Assembly: GCA_001642005.1 (NCBI GenBank)
Contig: LWCA01000035.1
Location: 1 to 64,000, forward strand
Length of the DNA: 64,000 nucleotides
Direction of reading: 5' to 3'
Source: Intoshia linei
Taxonomy: Eukaryota; Orthonectida; Rhopaluridae
The notes beneath the pieces are model-generated. The model was given only the letters and a program-made list of their open reading frames with translations, did no database searches and was not told the DNA's origin. This document shows positions 40,559 through 52,300 of this stretch, in pieces. Both the position numbers and the translations under genes were made by a program. The first letter of the stretch is position 1, and every line of letters begins with the position of its first letter.

Positions 40559-42899
40559 GATCTGATTTACAATTGATATTGGCGCTAATAGACGATAATA
40601 GAATTTTTGAAGTTTTAGTTTGTTAATTATAAACAGAAATTTATTTAAATTTATGTTATGAAATGTTGTACATTACTTTACATACATGTGTTATCAAATT
40701 TATCTGCTTACCCAGAAAACAGTTAAATATATTACACTATATTGGACTAACTACACTCTACTCAGAATAAATAATATCAATGATTACAAAATTAAATAAA
40801 TCACAGCATTAGAGATATAAATTAAAAAATCTCGAAAATCTACTAATTTTCAAATTATCGGTCTACTTACCTTACTAAGTAAGGTAATCCTTTTTTCAAA
40901 GTAAAGTAAAAGTAAAATCTTGTAGTCTGAAATGTTTAACATACAAAACATCGCCATGAACAATTACATGAAAATGTACAGCAATGTGATGACATGCAGC
41001 ACTATCGTATAATATGCAAATTTTTTTATATTTAAATAAACTTGAGATTTATATTTACACAGATTGAAAACTAAAATATGGCAAGTTTGATCAAAGCATC
41101 CGCAAAATACAAATATTGCATGCCTAATATATGGTATTATTTATATATTTAAAAATATTAGCGAAAAAAGAGCTAAAAGTATCTAATATAAATATTTTGA
41201 TTGGGACTTAAGTTTAAATTTCAATGATAATTTATATTATTTTAAAATTACAAAAAAAAATGGAATTTGTTTACCAAATCAGCCACATTCGATTATCCTG
41301 GCAAGATGGAACAGCCTTTGGAATATATTCCATCATGTTTCAATTATTTGTTGATCCGATAGAGAATTTACTTGGTATGAATGCGTTTATACCAGTGGTT
41401 ACAGACACAAATAGTGTACGAATCCTATTTTAAAGTATTATTTTTGTTTTGACCCAAATGAAACATGAAATATAAAACTTTTATTAAAAAATTAAGATTA
41501 ATAAAAAAGTTTTTTTCTCATAAGATTGGTATAATCGTGTTTTTCAAAAAAATATTGATAAAAGTGGAAATAATTATTAGGGGTCAAACGCATATAATGT
41601 ATTTACATTGGCATTTTTATTTATGTTTATTAACCCTTTGACATATTGCGATGTTTTTCTATTGTAAAACAACAAATGCAAAAATGATAAAAGAGAAATG
41701 TCATTTTTTTATATGAACAATTAAAATTATATAAACACGCCCATTAAATTGTATTACGCACCGCATCAAATGTTAAAATTTGGTTAAAAAAATTATTAAA
41801 AAACCCCCCTGTTAGAATCTGGTTAAAAAAATTACTCAAAAACCCCTTTTTAAAGAATTAAAGTTAAATTTTAGGAAATCGAAATTGGAAATAAATATGC
41901 TGAAATTTAAAATAAAATCGGGGTGTTTTTAAATACTGTTCATATTACGACTCGACGCATATGTGGAGCTTTTAATATTTTTGATTTTAAAACTACACAT
42001 ATAGGTGGAGTTTTGTGTCCAAGGGTTAAATATTTCTATCTATAATAATTTATATTTTTTTCAAATTTTTCAACATTGAACATTCAACAGTTGAGTTGTT
42101 TAACTGGATCAAAATCGACATTTTCGGCAAGTTCGATTATGAACAACATTAAGTGCAATAATTTAACTTAAACTGATGTTACTAGCATAAAAAATAATAC
42201 ATAGATTAAATCATGATTATATAAATAAAACGAAAATGATGGTCCTAGAAATTTTTTTTAATTTTTCACAATGTTAATACACAAATTAAAATATTTTAAG
42301 AACACATTTGTCACGTCAGGGGCCGCCCTACACTCCATCTAGATAGGCTACTATCTACACGGCTCTGATGTACCTCCAATAATGTTTTTATAAATAATAC
42401 ATTTCCTAGTTTTTATGTAAGCCTTTCAACAAATGAATTGGCAGAGAGGGTATTTAGAATGGTCGATGAGTAAATGTACAAGTAGAAAATATATTACTGA
42501 ATATCCATTACAATTTGATACAAGTTTTTATTAGATACTTTAATCACCATGAAGTAAGAATTATTTAATTTAATACATATTTATAAATATTTTTTGTCAA
42601 TGGCTTGTACCATATTAGGGCATTTATTTCAATAGTTTGGTCATTTTTAAAATTTTATCTGATAGAGAATAATTCTCTTCACATTACAAGAGTAAGCTAT
42701 ACAAATTATCAAATTATACAAATAATTTAGTATTAATTTTCAAAATATTTTTATTTTTCGGGGATATTTAGAGAAAAAGTTGGTGGTCTTTTTTGATTTC
42801 AAAAATTTTTATATGGATATTCATAACAGACACATATTTACTTATCTTTCCTGTGGTCTACTTTCTATTTACTCATAAAAGGTTTTTTTGACACAGGTT
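40559..42899. other. Divergent intergenic region between RPA1 and the aminotransferase
   Basis: It contains a piggyBac-like MITE (41634-42025) and a short ACCAACCCT-type remnant near 41480-41580. A frame near 42430-42480 reading STNELAERVFRMVDE faintly recalls the hAT transposase C-terminus. No host gene recognised. Confidence 0.5.
41634..42025. mobile_element. piggyBac-like MITE with TTAA duplication
   Basis: TTAA at 41630-41633 and 42026-42029 brackets a 392-bp block whose ends are CCCTTTGACA and TGTCCAAGGG, inverted repeats with one mismatch. TTAA targeting with CCC ends is the piggyBac signature. A 39-bp direct duplication (GGTTAAAAAAATTA core) sits inside at about 41770-41848. No transposase. 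Confidence 0.8.
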
Positions 42900-45090
42900 A
42901 TGGTTTACAGTTCTAGAAATTCGAGACACTGTATTTATCATAAATTATTGTTTGGTTATATTTAGGGTAACCTATGGAAAATTGGCTACTGATACAAAAT
43001 CACTCAATTTTGGCCAAGTACGATATTTAGTTGTTAATAACTGTATTGTTTTAGGGGTTTCCGAATTATATTTCAGAACCTAATATCACAGAATGCTTAA
43101 AAAAGGCATCACAATTATCACCCATACATCATCAATATGCTCGAAGTTCAGTATGCATTATAATATTTAATATTCATCATTGATAACTTTATGATTTTTA
43201 AATCATCGAGTTTTTACAATGTATTAAGAATATTTTTATTGGTAACTAATATATGGTTATTGAATATTCACAGAGAAATTCTATTAATCGTTATACAAAT
43301 ATTGTAAACGTAGTCTTATTTTTGTATAGGGCCTCCCTAAATTGACTGAATCCTTGGCAAATCTCTATTCGCCTATATTGAAAAGACAATTAAAACCAAT
43401 GGAACAAATTTTGATTAGCAATGGCGCATATGCTGGATTAAAATACGCTATTGAAGGTTACATTGAAGAAGGTGATGAAGTAATTTTTTTATATATTTTA
43501 AAATGTTTTTATTTGTTTTGTTTTAAAAACCGTGAAAGTTGAATTTTATTCATCTATTAAAAAATGATTACATTTATTTATAGGTTGTTGTGATTGAACC
43601 ATTTTTCGACTGTTATCAGCCAATGATTGATTTAGTTGGAGCGAAAGTTAGATATGTTCCATTATTGCCTTCAAAGGTGGATTTTTTATTAATTTAGATG
43701 ATATGTATATGTTTAGAGAGGTAGGGTGAATAGTAATGATTGGTCGTTTAATGTAGATGTTCTGAAAAATAGTTTTTCTGCTAAAACGAAAGCAGTTATT
43801 TTGAATAATCCTAATAATCCTTTAGGAAAAGTAAATTTATGCTTCTATAAAATTAATATTAATTAGGTATTTTCACGTGAGGAGTTGAGTATAATTTCAG
43901 AATTGTGCATTAAAAATAATTGCGTGTGTATTTGTGACGAAGTTTACGAATGGTTGAAATATGATTGTGAAATGATAAAAATGGGTATTTTGTTTTATAT
44001 AATGTCTTTAATTTCCTTTTCTAGCTACTTTACCTGGTATGTGGGACAGAACCATAACTATTGGCAGTGCAGGCAAGACGTTTAGTGTCACAGGATGGAA
44101 ATGCGGATGGGTTATCGCACCAGCTGAGATTATTAAAGTGTTGAATAATGTACATGCTAATTTTGTCTATACATGTCCGACTCCTATTCAGGTAATCAAT
44201 TTTAATTCTATTTATTTGTATCTAAATATTATGATGTCTACACTATTTAAGACTACAGTTTGTCCACTATTTTCGTGGGTTTATTTCTTTTTAAAATATA
44301 TCACCTTTGATTCCAAGGGTTAGAAAAGCTGGTCAAGGGTACGACGCGATTTTTTGAGACTTTAAAAATTATTACCCAAATACAAGTGTAACATTAAATT
44401 CCACTCATGAAGATGCAACAGAATTATCAAGTTATCGTAATATTAATTAATATGACGACATGTACGTGTTGTGACTTAAACAGGTTGAGAACCACTGAAT
44501 TAGATAAAGGTATTACTTTGAACATAATAAAGATTATCCACTTATATTTTAATTAAAAGAAAAAATATAGTTTATTGTAGACTAATTTGTAGATGGCAGT
44601 GGCAAAGTGCATAGACGATGAAATAAATAAAATAAGCGTTAGTGGTGAAAAGAGTAGTTACATTTACTTATTAGCCGACGAGTGTTTAGAAAAACGAGAT
44701 CGGCTTTATAAACTACTTTCAAAATCTAAATTTAAACCGATTATACCAGATGGAGGTTACTTCATGCTGGCGGATATATCTGATATAGGTTATTGAGATT
44801 TGTTAAATATTTTTATAATTAAGCAATAGATTTTCCATATACAAACAGTGCTTGCAAAGATGTTGAATTTGTGCATTGGATGGCTAAAACCCATGTTTTT
44901 CATTTTTTAAACTATTTAATACTTACATTGCATTTAGAAATTAGCTTTAATCCCTACGACCGTATTTTGTTCAAACGAAAATATGAAAAATATGGAGAAT
45001 TATGTTCGTTTTTGTTTCATCAAGGTTTATTTTTTTAAATTTCACTGCAGTATATTTCTTTTCATGGACCCGTCTTTGAAATGTATGTAA
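42900..45090 (+). CDS. KYAT: Kynurenine/glutamine aminotransferase (KAT, cysteine-S-conjugate beta-lyase family)
   Basis: About ten small exons begin at [18 protein letters not shown] (42900). Fold-type I aminotransferase landmarks follow KAT in order: [96 protein letters not shown] (PLP lysine in SAGKTFS), [17 protein letters not shown] and NYVRFCFIK. It transaminates kynurenine to kynurenic acid, or glutamine/cysteine conjugates with keto-acids, in cytosol or mitochondria. After FCFIK the family normally continues EDDTL..., but here the frame runs on hydrophobically for 22 codons to a stop at 45090. A missed last intron is possible. A hAT-like end (GGTTGAGAACCACTG) lies in the intron at about 44483-44497. 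Confidence 0.88.
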
Positions 45091-45236
45091 AATATAAGGT
45101 TATAGTAAAGATGTAATTATTTAGTTAAATTTCTAAAATATTTTCATAAAGTAAACATTTTACACCTTAAAAAAGCAACCAGGTTGACATTTTTTACTTG
45201 TTGTACATTTTAGTATGATATATCTAATATTCACTA

Positions 45237-45850
45237 CTGTCTTTTTTCGATTATAAGAAGTCTTCTTATATTCGAGAGTAGAACTTGTTAGATTTTTATT
45301 AAATTACATCTTGGGGTATTCTCAAAATCTATTTGATTTGAAAAAAATTTGATTGTGGAAGAGATTAAAGAAAAAATTAGTTTAAATCAACTTTTCTATT
45401 CTGACATACATTTTATGAATATTTCAGAGTGGGACTTAGAAGTTGAGTATCAGTTTTTTGAAATTTTTGGTAAACTAACAATAAAAAATGAGGTCTGTGA
45501 AGGACTTAAAAATATTTGGTCCCGCTTGATATAATTGATTATGAGTACATTGAAAATATTAAAAACACGTCCGAATCACCTTATCTTAATGAATTTTTTA
45601 TTCTAAAAAATTTGAAATTCAGATTACTTTCAACGAATTGCATAAACAACATATTGTATATGGTGAAAGCAAAACTTCTAAATTAGACATTTTATTGTAT
45701 AAAGGAATTTATTTTTTAAAATAAATTGATGTTGTCTATTTTTTGTTTAAAGTTCTTTCTTTCGAATACAATCAGAAACTGCTTATATTCAAATTTTATT
45801 TAGTTCAAAATTTGTATTTCAGGGTCCTGCTTATAATCGAGAAAAGACAG
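45237..45850. mobile_element. pogo/Tigger-like DNA transposon relic with TA duplication
   Basis: The 21-bp ends, starting CTGTCTTTT and finishing TCGATTATAAG, are inverted with one mismatch and are flanked by TA at 45235-45236 and 45851-45852. Such TCGATTATAAG-type ends and TA targeting occur in pogo/Tigger elements. Inside, frame 45349-45534 reads EWDLEVEYQFFEIFGKL and VCEGLKNIWSRL, resembling the transposase C-terminal CWKKLWP-type motif, then continues in another frame (SPYLNEFFIL). It is decayed and internally deleted. Confidence 0.75.
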
Positions 45851-46097
45851 TAGTCGCACAAATAGACTTGACTAAATCCAGTTATATTATGTGAAAAACA
45901 TTCAGGATTCATTACTTTTTGTATGGGTTATTGAATTCAGTTAGTTTAATTAAAATTTAATATAATTATTAACCGTACCAATGTGAATTACTGTTGAATG
46001 TATTTGAAAATTAAATATTTATAAATTTAGTCTGAAGAATCTTTTCAAGATTTAGAGAATTTAATAGATAATATAAAATTGTAATTCAATAAATGTT

Positions 46098-47553
46098 TCA
46101 ATCATTCATTGTAACTTCGTGAAAGAGATGAGACATTGTTTCTTTGAAATAGATTCGTCTAATACTTTCAGCCAAAAGGTCTCTTATATCAACAATCTTA
46201 ATTTTGGAGCTATTTACATGAATTGGAATAGTATTGGTAACTATAAACTAAAAAATAATAAACAGAAAAAAATTAATTTACTTCATCAATTTTGGAATTT
46301 GTAATAGATTCGTGATATTTTGCACTAAACATAGCATGTGTGCCTAAAATATAAACAGCTTTGGCGCCATTGTTTTTTAGGAATGTAGCAGATTCGATAA
46401 AATCCATTAAAGTTGAATCATCAATACAAATTTCCTAAAAAATATTTCAAAATTTATCTTGATCGTTAAATAATAAAAATTTACGACTAAAAATGTAATT
46501 TTATCTTTGACGTTACCAATCAATACAGGAGCTCCACTTGATTTTGTAGCAATCACTATATAATGTAGTATTACAAATAAAAAAAATTACTCGGAAGACT
46601 TCCTACGTGGTGAGCTATGAATCTTTTCTGAACATCTACGGGTGGCGGACTGTTTCTTCCGTCATCATCAATTTCTTCAGAGTTGTTGGGGAATTTTCCA
46701 TGTATAACTGCTATACCCACACCAAGCCTTTCTGACATGGACGTGGATCGAGCGATCCCGGTTGGACTACGCGAAACGACAACTGCATTTTTAAAATCTG
46801 GAATCTAGACATTTTCTCGTTGAAAATTGAAAATATAAAAAATACATTTTTTCGAACGTAATGTAGTAAAAACGGCAAACTTCTAAGATTGTCCACAGGA
46901 CATTCAAAAAAACCTTGAATTTCCTTGACTTGTAAATCAATAGTAATCACATGATTAATCCCTGTAAAGATTAAAATGTAATATAAAATAAACGTAATAA
47001 CTTACCAGCTTGCACAAACAATTTAGAAATTAGTTTTACGACAATGGACCCTCTTTTACGCATTTTGCTTTGACGGCTAAATTACAATTATAATTAATTT
47101 TTGGAACAGTTCATTTTACCTATAAGGTAAATGAGGCAAAACAGCAATGATTTCTTGAGCACTGGAAGTTCGGCATGCATAGGCTACCAAAAGCAAATTC
47201 ATCAAGTCATTGTTTACATTTCTACCCAAAAGGGCAATTATTATATTTTTACTTAATTATACTGTGTTGAAGTCTGAATAATAAATACACGCTTTTGACG
47301 GACTGATTGGCTAATTTTTATGATGCTTTCTACAAAGAATTTTAAATAATTACATAAAGAAAAATTCAATAAATATTAAATTATAAGGTTAACAACACTG
47401 CGTACATTACCCCTGGATGTTGACAATTCAATATCTGTTTTGCAAATTTTAATGCCAAGTAATCTGAAATGTATTTATATATTAAAAGTATTCATATTAC
47501 CGAGCTATTGACGAGGCAAACGTCTTATCACAATTTCCAGATACAATAAGCAT
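46098..47553 (-). CDS. PRPSAP: PRPP synthetase-associated protein
   Basis: Multiple short exons on the minus strand start at [20 protein letters not shown] (47553) and end [11 protein letters not shown]. The PRPS fold is clear: [78 protein letters not shown], and [19 protein letters not shown]. Two details assign it to the regulatory PRPSAP1/2 group rather than the catalytic enzyme: the [11 protein letters not shown] segment, where PRPS has HASQ, and an insert of about 25-30 residues after [11 protein letters not shown] containing DDDGRNSPP. PRPSAPs bind PRPS and modulate ribose-phosphate activation. It is divergent from FAIM across 915 bp. Confidence 0.9.
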
Positions 47554-48468
47554 TATATAATATTCACTTTGCCTAATTTTATGCTAAACATGGTTACATC
47601 AATTTTACTTTATTTTATATAAAAAAATAGTAATGATCGATTAAATTTTAAATTTTGATGCGTGTGGTGCTTATCATTTTTTGTCACAGAAAAAGTTTTT
47701 TATCAATTTATTTTTATAATTTATGTATGAGAAAGGAGTTATGTAAATCAATTTTGGATTAATTCGACATTTTATATTTTGAAATAGGATAATTTTAATT
47801 ATCAACAAACTTTCAGTTGTTATATAATGAAGTAACGAGGTTAAAGATAAATTTTTTGTTGTCGTTAGCAACCATTCATTGCCTAATAATTTAATCAGTC
47901 AAAAATTGCTTAAGATTAAGTTAAGATATAGTTGTTGGATAAACGAAAAAAAATTTTTGGAAATGCTTTTTTCACATCTTTCTATTTTTCTCTTGTCACA
48001 TCATAATATTGAATTTTTAATTCAGAAAATGATATTTTTTGGGGGTTACATACATTAAATTTATTTATATATCATTACATGTAATTGAACCTCTTTTATC
48101 GAGAAATTGGTCTCTTCAGGAACTAATCATAATATTTTTTTGATTCCTTTTCACTTAATTTTGAATTATTTTTTTATGTTATGTAATGTTTTATAAATGA
48201 TTGGAAACGAATATTCAGTACATTGGAACTGTGTGCTCGTTTAATTCCTATTTGGTTATTTGATCCACTTTCCTTTGTTTAGTTATATTTCGATACCCAG
48301 TGACAGAACGGGGAAATTGAATTATAATTCAATAATTATTGAGCTAATTATAAAACTTATGTACACTGTATTGTACATATATTTGTGAAATAATAAATAT
48401 CATTTCAAAAATACCTTCGTTTATCTGTATCCTAGCAAAAATTCAATAAGTTTTCATTTTAGTGGTTA
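47554..48468. other. Divergent promoter region between PRPSAP and FAIM
   Basis: AT-rich, with no ORF of note and no repeat ends recognised. It should contain both 5' regulatory regions. Confidence 0.5.
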
Positions 48469-49119
48469 ATGACTAAAAGCGACATTGTGGCAACATGGAC
48501 TTTAGAATTAGTGGAAGGAAAATATATAATTGAATTTATTCATAACACTCTTACGGGAAGGAGAGGAATATTTGTAAATGACAAGGTAACTGATATTCAT
48601 TGAGCCTTAAAATTATTGTTTTATAGCAATATTTGAGAACAGACTGGATGTTTCATTTATTAGGAACCGAAATATTTGAAATTGGTACAAATCGTTGCGA
48701 AATATGTATTGATGCTGATGATTTCGAATACAGTTATACGTTATCAGTAAACCAAAAAAAATACGAAACGTTTATAGAAAAGCAATCCAAGTTTCTTCAT
48801 ACTTGGATTTACAACGATGAGACCTTGGATTCGGAATTTAGAATTGTTATGGGTAAATTTAAACATTTTGTTTTTAAACCTTGTTTAGACAAAGAAACAA
48901 TGGACGTGTACGTTAATGGCAAAATGGTGAAAACTGAAGTATTTAGTTATATATTTTGGTTATAAATTTGGTGTTTAGTCAGAATTTGGTGATGATTGCA
49001 CAATGATGTTATTTAATATCGACGAAAAAATAAATGGAGTAATTAAAACCTTCCATAGTGGAACCATGAAAAAGGGTATCGTTCAAAAATTAGTAATAAA
49101 TGATAAAATTATTGAATAA
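48469..49119 (+). CDS. FAIM: Fas apoptotic inhibitory molecule 1
   Basis: Three exons (48469-48585, 48627-48938, 48979-49119) with introns of 41 and 40 bp encode 189 residues. The order of segments matches FAIM1: DIVATWTLELVEGKYIIEF, GRRGIFVNDK, LRTDWMFHLLGTEIFEIG, FEYSYTLSVNQKKYETFIEK, TWIYND, FRIVMGK, MDVYVNGKMVKTESEFGDD and a KKGIVQKLVINDKIIE end. Vertebrate FAIM1 (about 179 residues) is a small cytosolic beta-sandwich protein that counters death-receptor signalling and protein aggregation. The start is the first ATG, just after an acceptor-like TTTTAG. It converges with the coiled-coil gene, with stop codons about 50 bp apart. Confidence 0.93.
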
Positions 49120-49168
49120 CCAATATATTTTTTAATGTAAATAAAAATAACGAAATAATTTATTTACA

Positions 49169-52100
49169 TTAAATACCATTATCATCATATATGTGTACAA
49201 TATTTTTTTTTGATTCAAAGTGGACACGTTTCTCATTTTTATCCTTATCAAATGATTGCGAAATTCTATTTTTAAATATAGACTTTGGTAAACTTTGACT
49301 ACATGCATTTTGATCCTTTGATTTTTTTAATTCCGATATATATTTAGTAACAAGTGTACTGTCGTAATTGAATTTATCGCAAATTTTTTCATATTTGTGT
49401 TGATGGTTGCAATTTAACTTTTTCTTGTGATTTGTAAGTTGGGTTAAATCGCTCATTGAATTGTAACACCGTGATGCTGATTCATATCCTAGCTTATTTT
49501 GATAGTATGTAGAAATTTTTTTTAAATTGTTCAATTGGCTTTCCTTGTTGCAATTATAACTTAGAATACTATTTCGTATGTTTGTATTTTTATATGTTTT
49601 ACCAAATGTATCATAATACTGTTTCAAAGCGTCCGGAGATATTGGTGATTTTTTTAATTGTAATTTTTCTTTTAAATCTTCCTGTGAGCGCTAAGAATGT
49701 AAATATAGTACACATTTGTATAGTTTTTTTAAGAGAATATTCTTAAACCTAACCATTTTTACTAAAAATCCACTTTTACAAACTCCTAAGGAAAAATCAA
49801 ATTTTACCAACCCTTATGGGAAAACCCACTTTTACCAACCTTTTATGTGAAAAAGAAAATGCAAACAGCGTGCTTGAAGGGCTGAATTTTCTGAAACAGA
49901 CATGCAAAAAGAGAGGTAAACAGTGTATAATTCAAACAATTACGACTGACGAAGGCAAGGTGTATATAAAAACTATGGAAACCCTTGGTAGTTCAACCAT
50001 ATGGGTTAACTGTTGGTTTTATGTGAAAACTTTGATTAAATCTGATGCTTCCGGGATAACTTGTTTATCACTAATATTTTATTTGAGAACTTCATTTTGT
50101 TTTGTTTGTGATATTGAGTTTTTATGGGATACTCCGCAATTCTGTGAAACTGGATTATTCCCTTAAAGGTTGGTAAATTTTGATTTTTAGTAAAAATGGT
50201 TGGATTTAAATAGACACCCGTTTTTTAATCAAAGTTTTAACATTTATTTAAATCAGGCGTTCTTAATCGGATATATGACCTTTTTGGGAGCTACAATAAA
50301 GATGTATAACTTTTTTTTAACATCAATAATTTTTAAAAAGGGGGAAAGGTTATATAACCATATCATATTGTTCATAATATACTTATTGCATTTAAGATCA
50401 TTTATATTATTGAATTTGTTGAGAAAATAAAAAACATAGTCAATAAAGTTTTGATTTATGAGAGGTGGAGAGAACAAGGTTCAAAACGCCTGATTTAAGA
50501 CCACTTTAAGTCACTTCACAACCGTTTTTTATCAATAATATTTATTTTATTTTGAAATGTTTTATTGATAAATGTGTCAGGTTCAATAGTAATTAATTTT
50601 AATGAATATTATAATTTCTATCTAATAAAAAGAACGAATAATACTAAATAATAATGTAACTGATTGAACTGTATATTCAATACTAATTAATAAAAATTTG
50701 CATCTATTTTATCGACATAATCATCAATATCTTGTCTTTATTATTTATTCTGTTCCCATTATTTTGTCTTAAAAAATGAAAATACATGTATTGAGAGGAA
50801 ACTAATTTATTATGCAGAATATATAATTAGAAATAATGTAATGTATGGGATGTGAGACAAACAATATTGATAAACTAAAAATTGAAATTGATAATGAATT
50901 ATTTTTGTTTAAAACTTTATTCTAAAATTGACTAAAAATTCAAATGGATCTAAGATGGATGAGAAATTCCCAGTCATGGTAGAACTCATTCGTTCTCCAT
51001 TGCATTCGTTGGAATACATCAATTTTTATTTTTCGTAGTTTTTAATGCTTTTTTGACCCAACCAATGTTTCCTATCATTTTACGATATATTCACAATTTG
51101 GTATACTATCAGAACTTGAAAAAAGTAAAATTAAATTAAATACTACCTTTAAATGTAAATCTATTATCTTTTTGCTAGAGAAAAAATAACTAATAGTTCG
51201 CATTATCGAATTCCTAATTTTTTTTATGTATTCTTTTCGATATATTTTAGATATTTTAATGACCAGTATTTAAATCCAACCATTTTTACTAACCCTAAAA
51301 TAAAAAATCCAATTTTACCCTTATTGAATTGAAAAAGTGTATATTTCATGTATTGTATGGTATACTCTGAGTTATATAAATATATATTTATGATTATTAT
51401 TAGATTTATGAAATAACGAACTATTTCATCAAAGATCAAAAATATTCCACTTTAAAAAATAATATTTTGTCAAGTTTGTAAAGAAAATGCAAAGCACAAT
51501 TTAATTATTACTTTTGTACACTTTTATAAATGTTTATAATATACAGTTATGGATTTTTTCCTATAAGAGTTGGTAAATTTTGATTTTTAATAAAAATGGT
51601 TGGATCTAAGAATATTGTCTATTTTAATTATAGTAAATAAATATTTTTCTGATTTGTTTAAAAAGTTACACTAAAAATGAAAAAATATATATAATTGTGA
51701 TTATGATGATAATATACATAACTAAAAAGTAAACCAATAAGTCGCGTATATCACGTCATACTTCCAATAAAAATTGGGATCATGTCACTCAAATATTTTT
51801 TATCAACATAATTCATATCGTATTTAAAAAATTACGTCTTTAGGAGGAAATGTTGTGGTATGAACAGGGGATTTTACATTATTATTCATCTTTAATAAAC
51901 CTTCGTACATTTTTTTGAATTTGATGACCTTTACTTCCAAATAATCAATTTGATAATTATTTTTTCTTATTTGACAATTAAGATTTCTCCGATCCAAATT
52001 ACTTTCATTTAATTTTTTGTTTAATATTTCAATTTTATGTACAAGACGTTCGTTTTCGTTTTTACATAGAGCGAGATTGACGCTTTGAATTTTTTCGATA

Positions 52101-52300
52101 TTAAACAGAGTAGAATTGTGAGGAAACCGTTCATTATCATTTCTATAAGAAGTACAGTCAAAACTATTTTGTTTTTCATTTTTAATTTTCTTCATATTCT
52201 GGTGATCAAATGTATTTTCATTTCTGATATCAACATTATTTGAGTTATTCATATCTACACTAAAATTAATATTAACACACTTTTCTGGAATGCCTTTCAT
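49169..52300 (-). CDS. Uncharacterised polar coiled-coil protein (two exons joined across a 2.1-kb intron)
   Basis: Exon 1 (52300-51836) starts MKGIPEKCVNINFSVD and ends in a predicted coiled coil (VNLALCKNENERLVHKIEIL, then KVIKFKKMYEGLLKM). Exon 2 (49690-49169) opens QEDLKEKLQLKKSPISPDAL and ends KRVHFESKKNIVHIYDD. The phase fits GAC|GTAATT to TTAG|CGC. I do not recognise the family. KRVHF near the C-terminus fits the RVxF docking motif of protein phosphatase 1, though such motifs arise by chance. The intron contains two foldback-type repeats. Joining the exons is inference: each could be a separate small gene. Confidence 0.5.
49746..50210. mobile_element. ACCAACCCT-type foldback element carrying a coding-like insert
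   Basis: The ends are inverted: AACCATTTTTACTAAAAATC at the left and its complement at about 50190-50208, each followed inward by ACCAACCCTTA-type units. Between them, 49850-50166 is less AT-rich and open for 117 codons (from 49816), with NSVLEGLNFLKQTCKKRG and TTDEGKVYIKT. This does not match anything I can name. Confidence 0.6.
50211..51272. other. Intron sequence between the two repeats
   Basis: AT-rich with no recognisable exon or repeat end. Part of the inferred intron of the coiled-coil gene. Confidence 0.4.
51273..51607. mobile_element. Second foldback element of the same family
   Basis: The left end AATCCAACCATTTTTACTAA and right end TTTTAATAAAAATGGTTGGA are inverted repeats shared with 49746-50210. 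The core (GAAAAAGTGTATATTTCATG) matches 27645-27665. It has no coding-like insert. Confidence 0.65.

Noticed and set aside
42430-42480. hAT transposase C-terminus (STNELAERVFRMVDE)
   Set aside because: Too short to support, with no inverted ends around it. Mentioned only in the gap entry.
45349-45640. Possible MRG-binding protein (EAF7-like) gene from the EWDLEVEYQFFE and YLNEFFIL segments
   Set aside because: The segment lies wholly inside inverted repeats with a TA target duplication, lacks the conserved EAF7 core and changes frame. A decayed pogo-type transposase explains it better.
45100-46090. Shared regulatory region or small host gene between KAT and PRPSAP
   Set aside because: The two genes converge here, and the only structured sequence is the pogo-like relic.
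49816-50166. Host protein-coding gene MGKPTFTNLL...
   Set aside because: The frame begins inside the repeat units, is bounded by inverted element ends and shows no known domain. Listed instead as element cargo.
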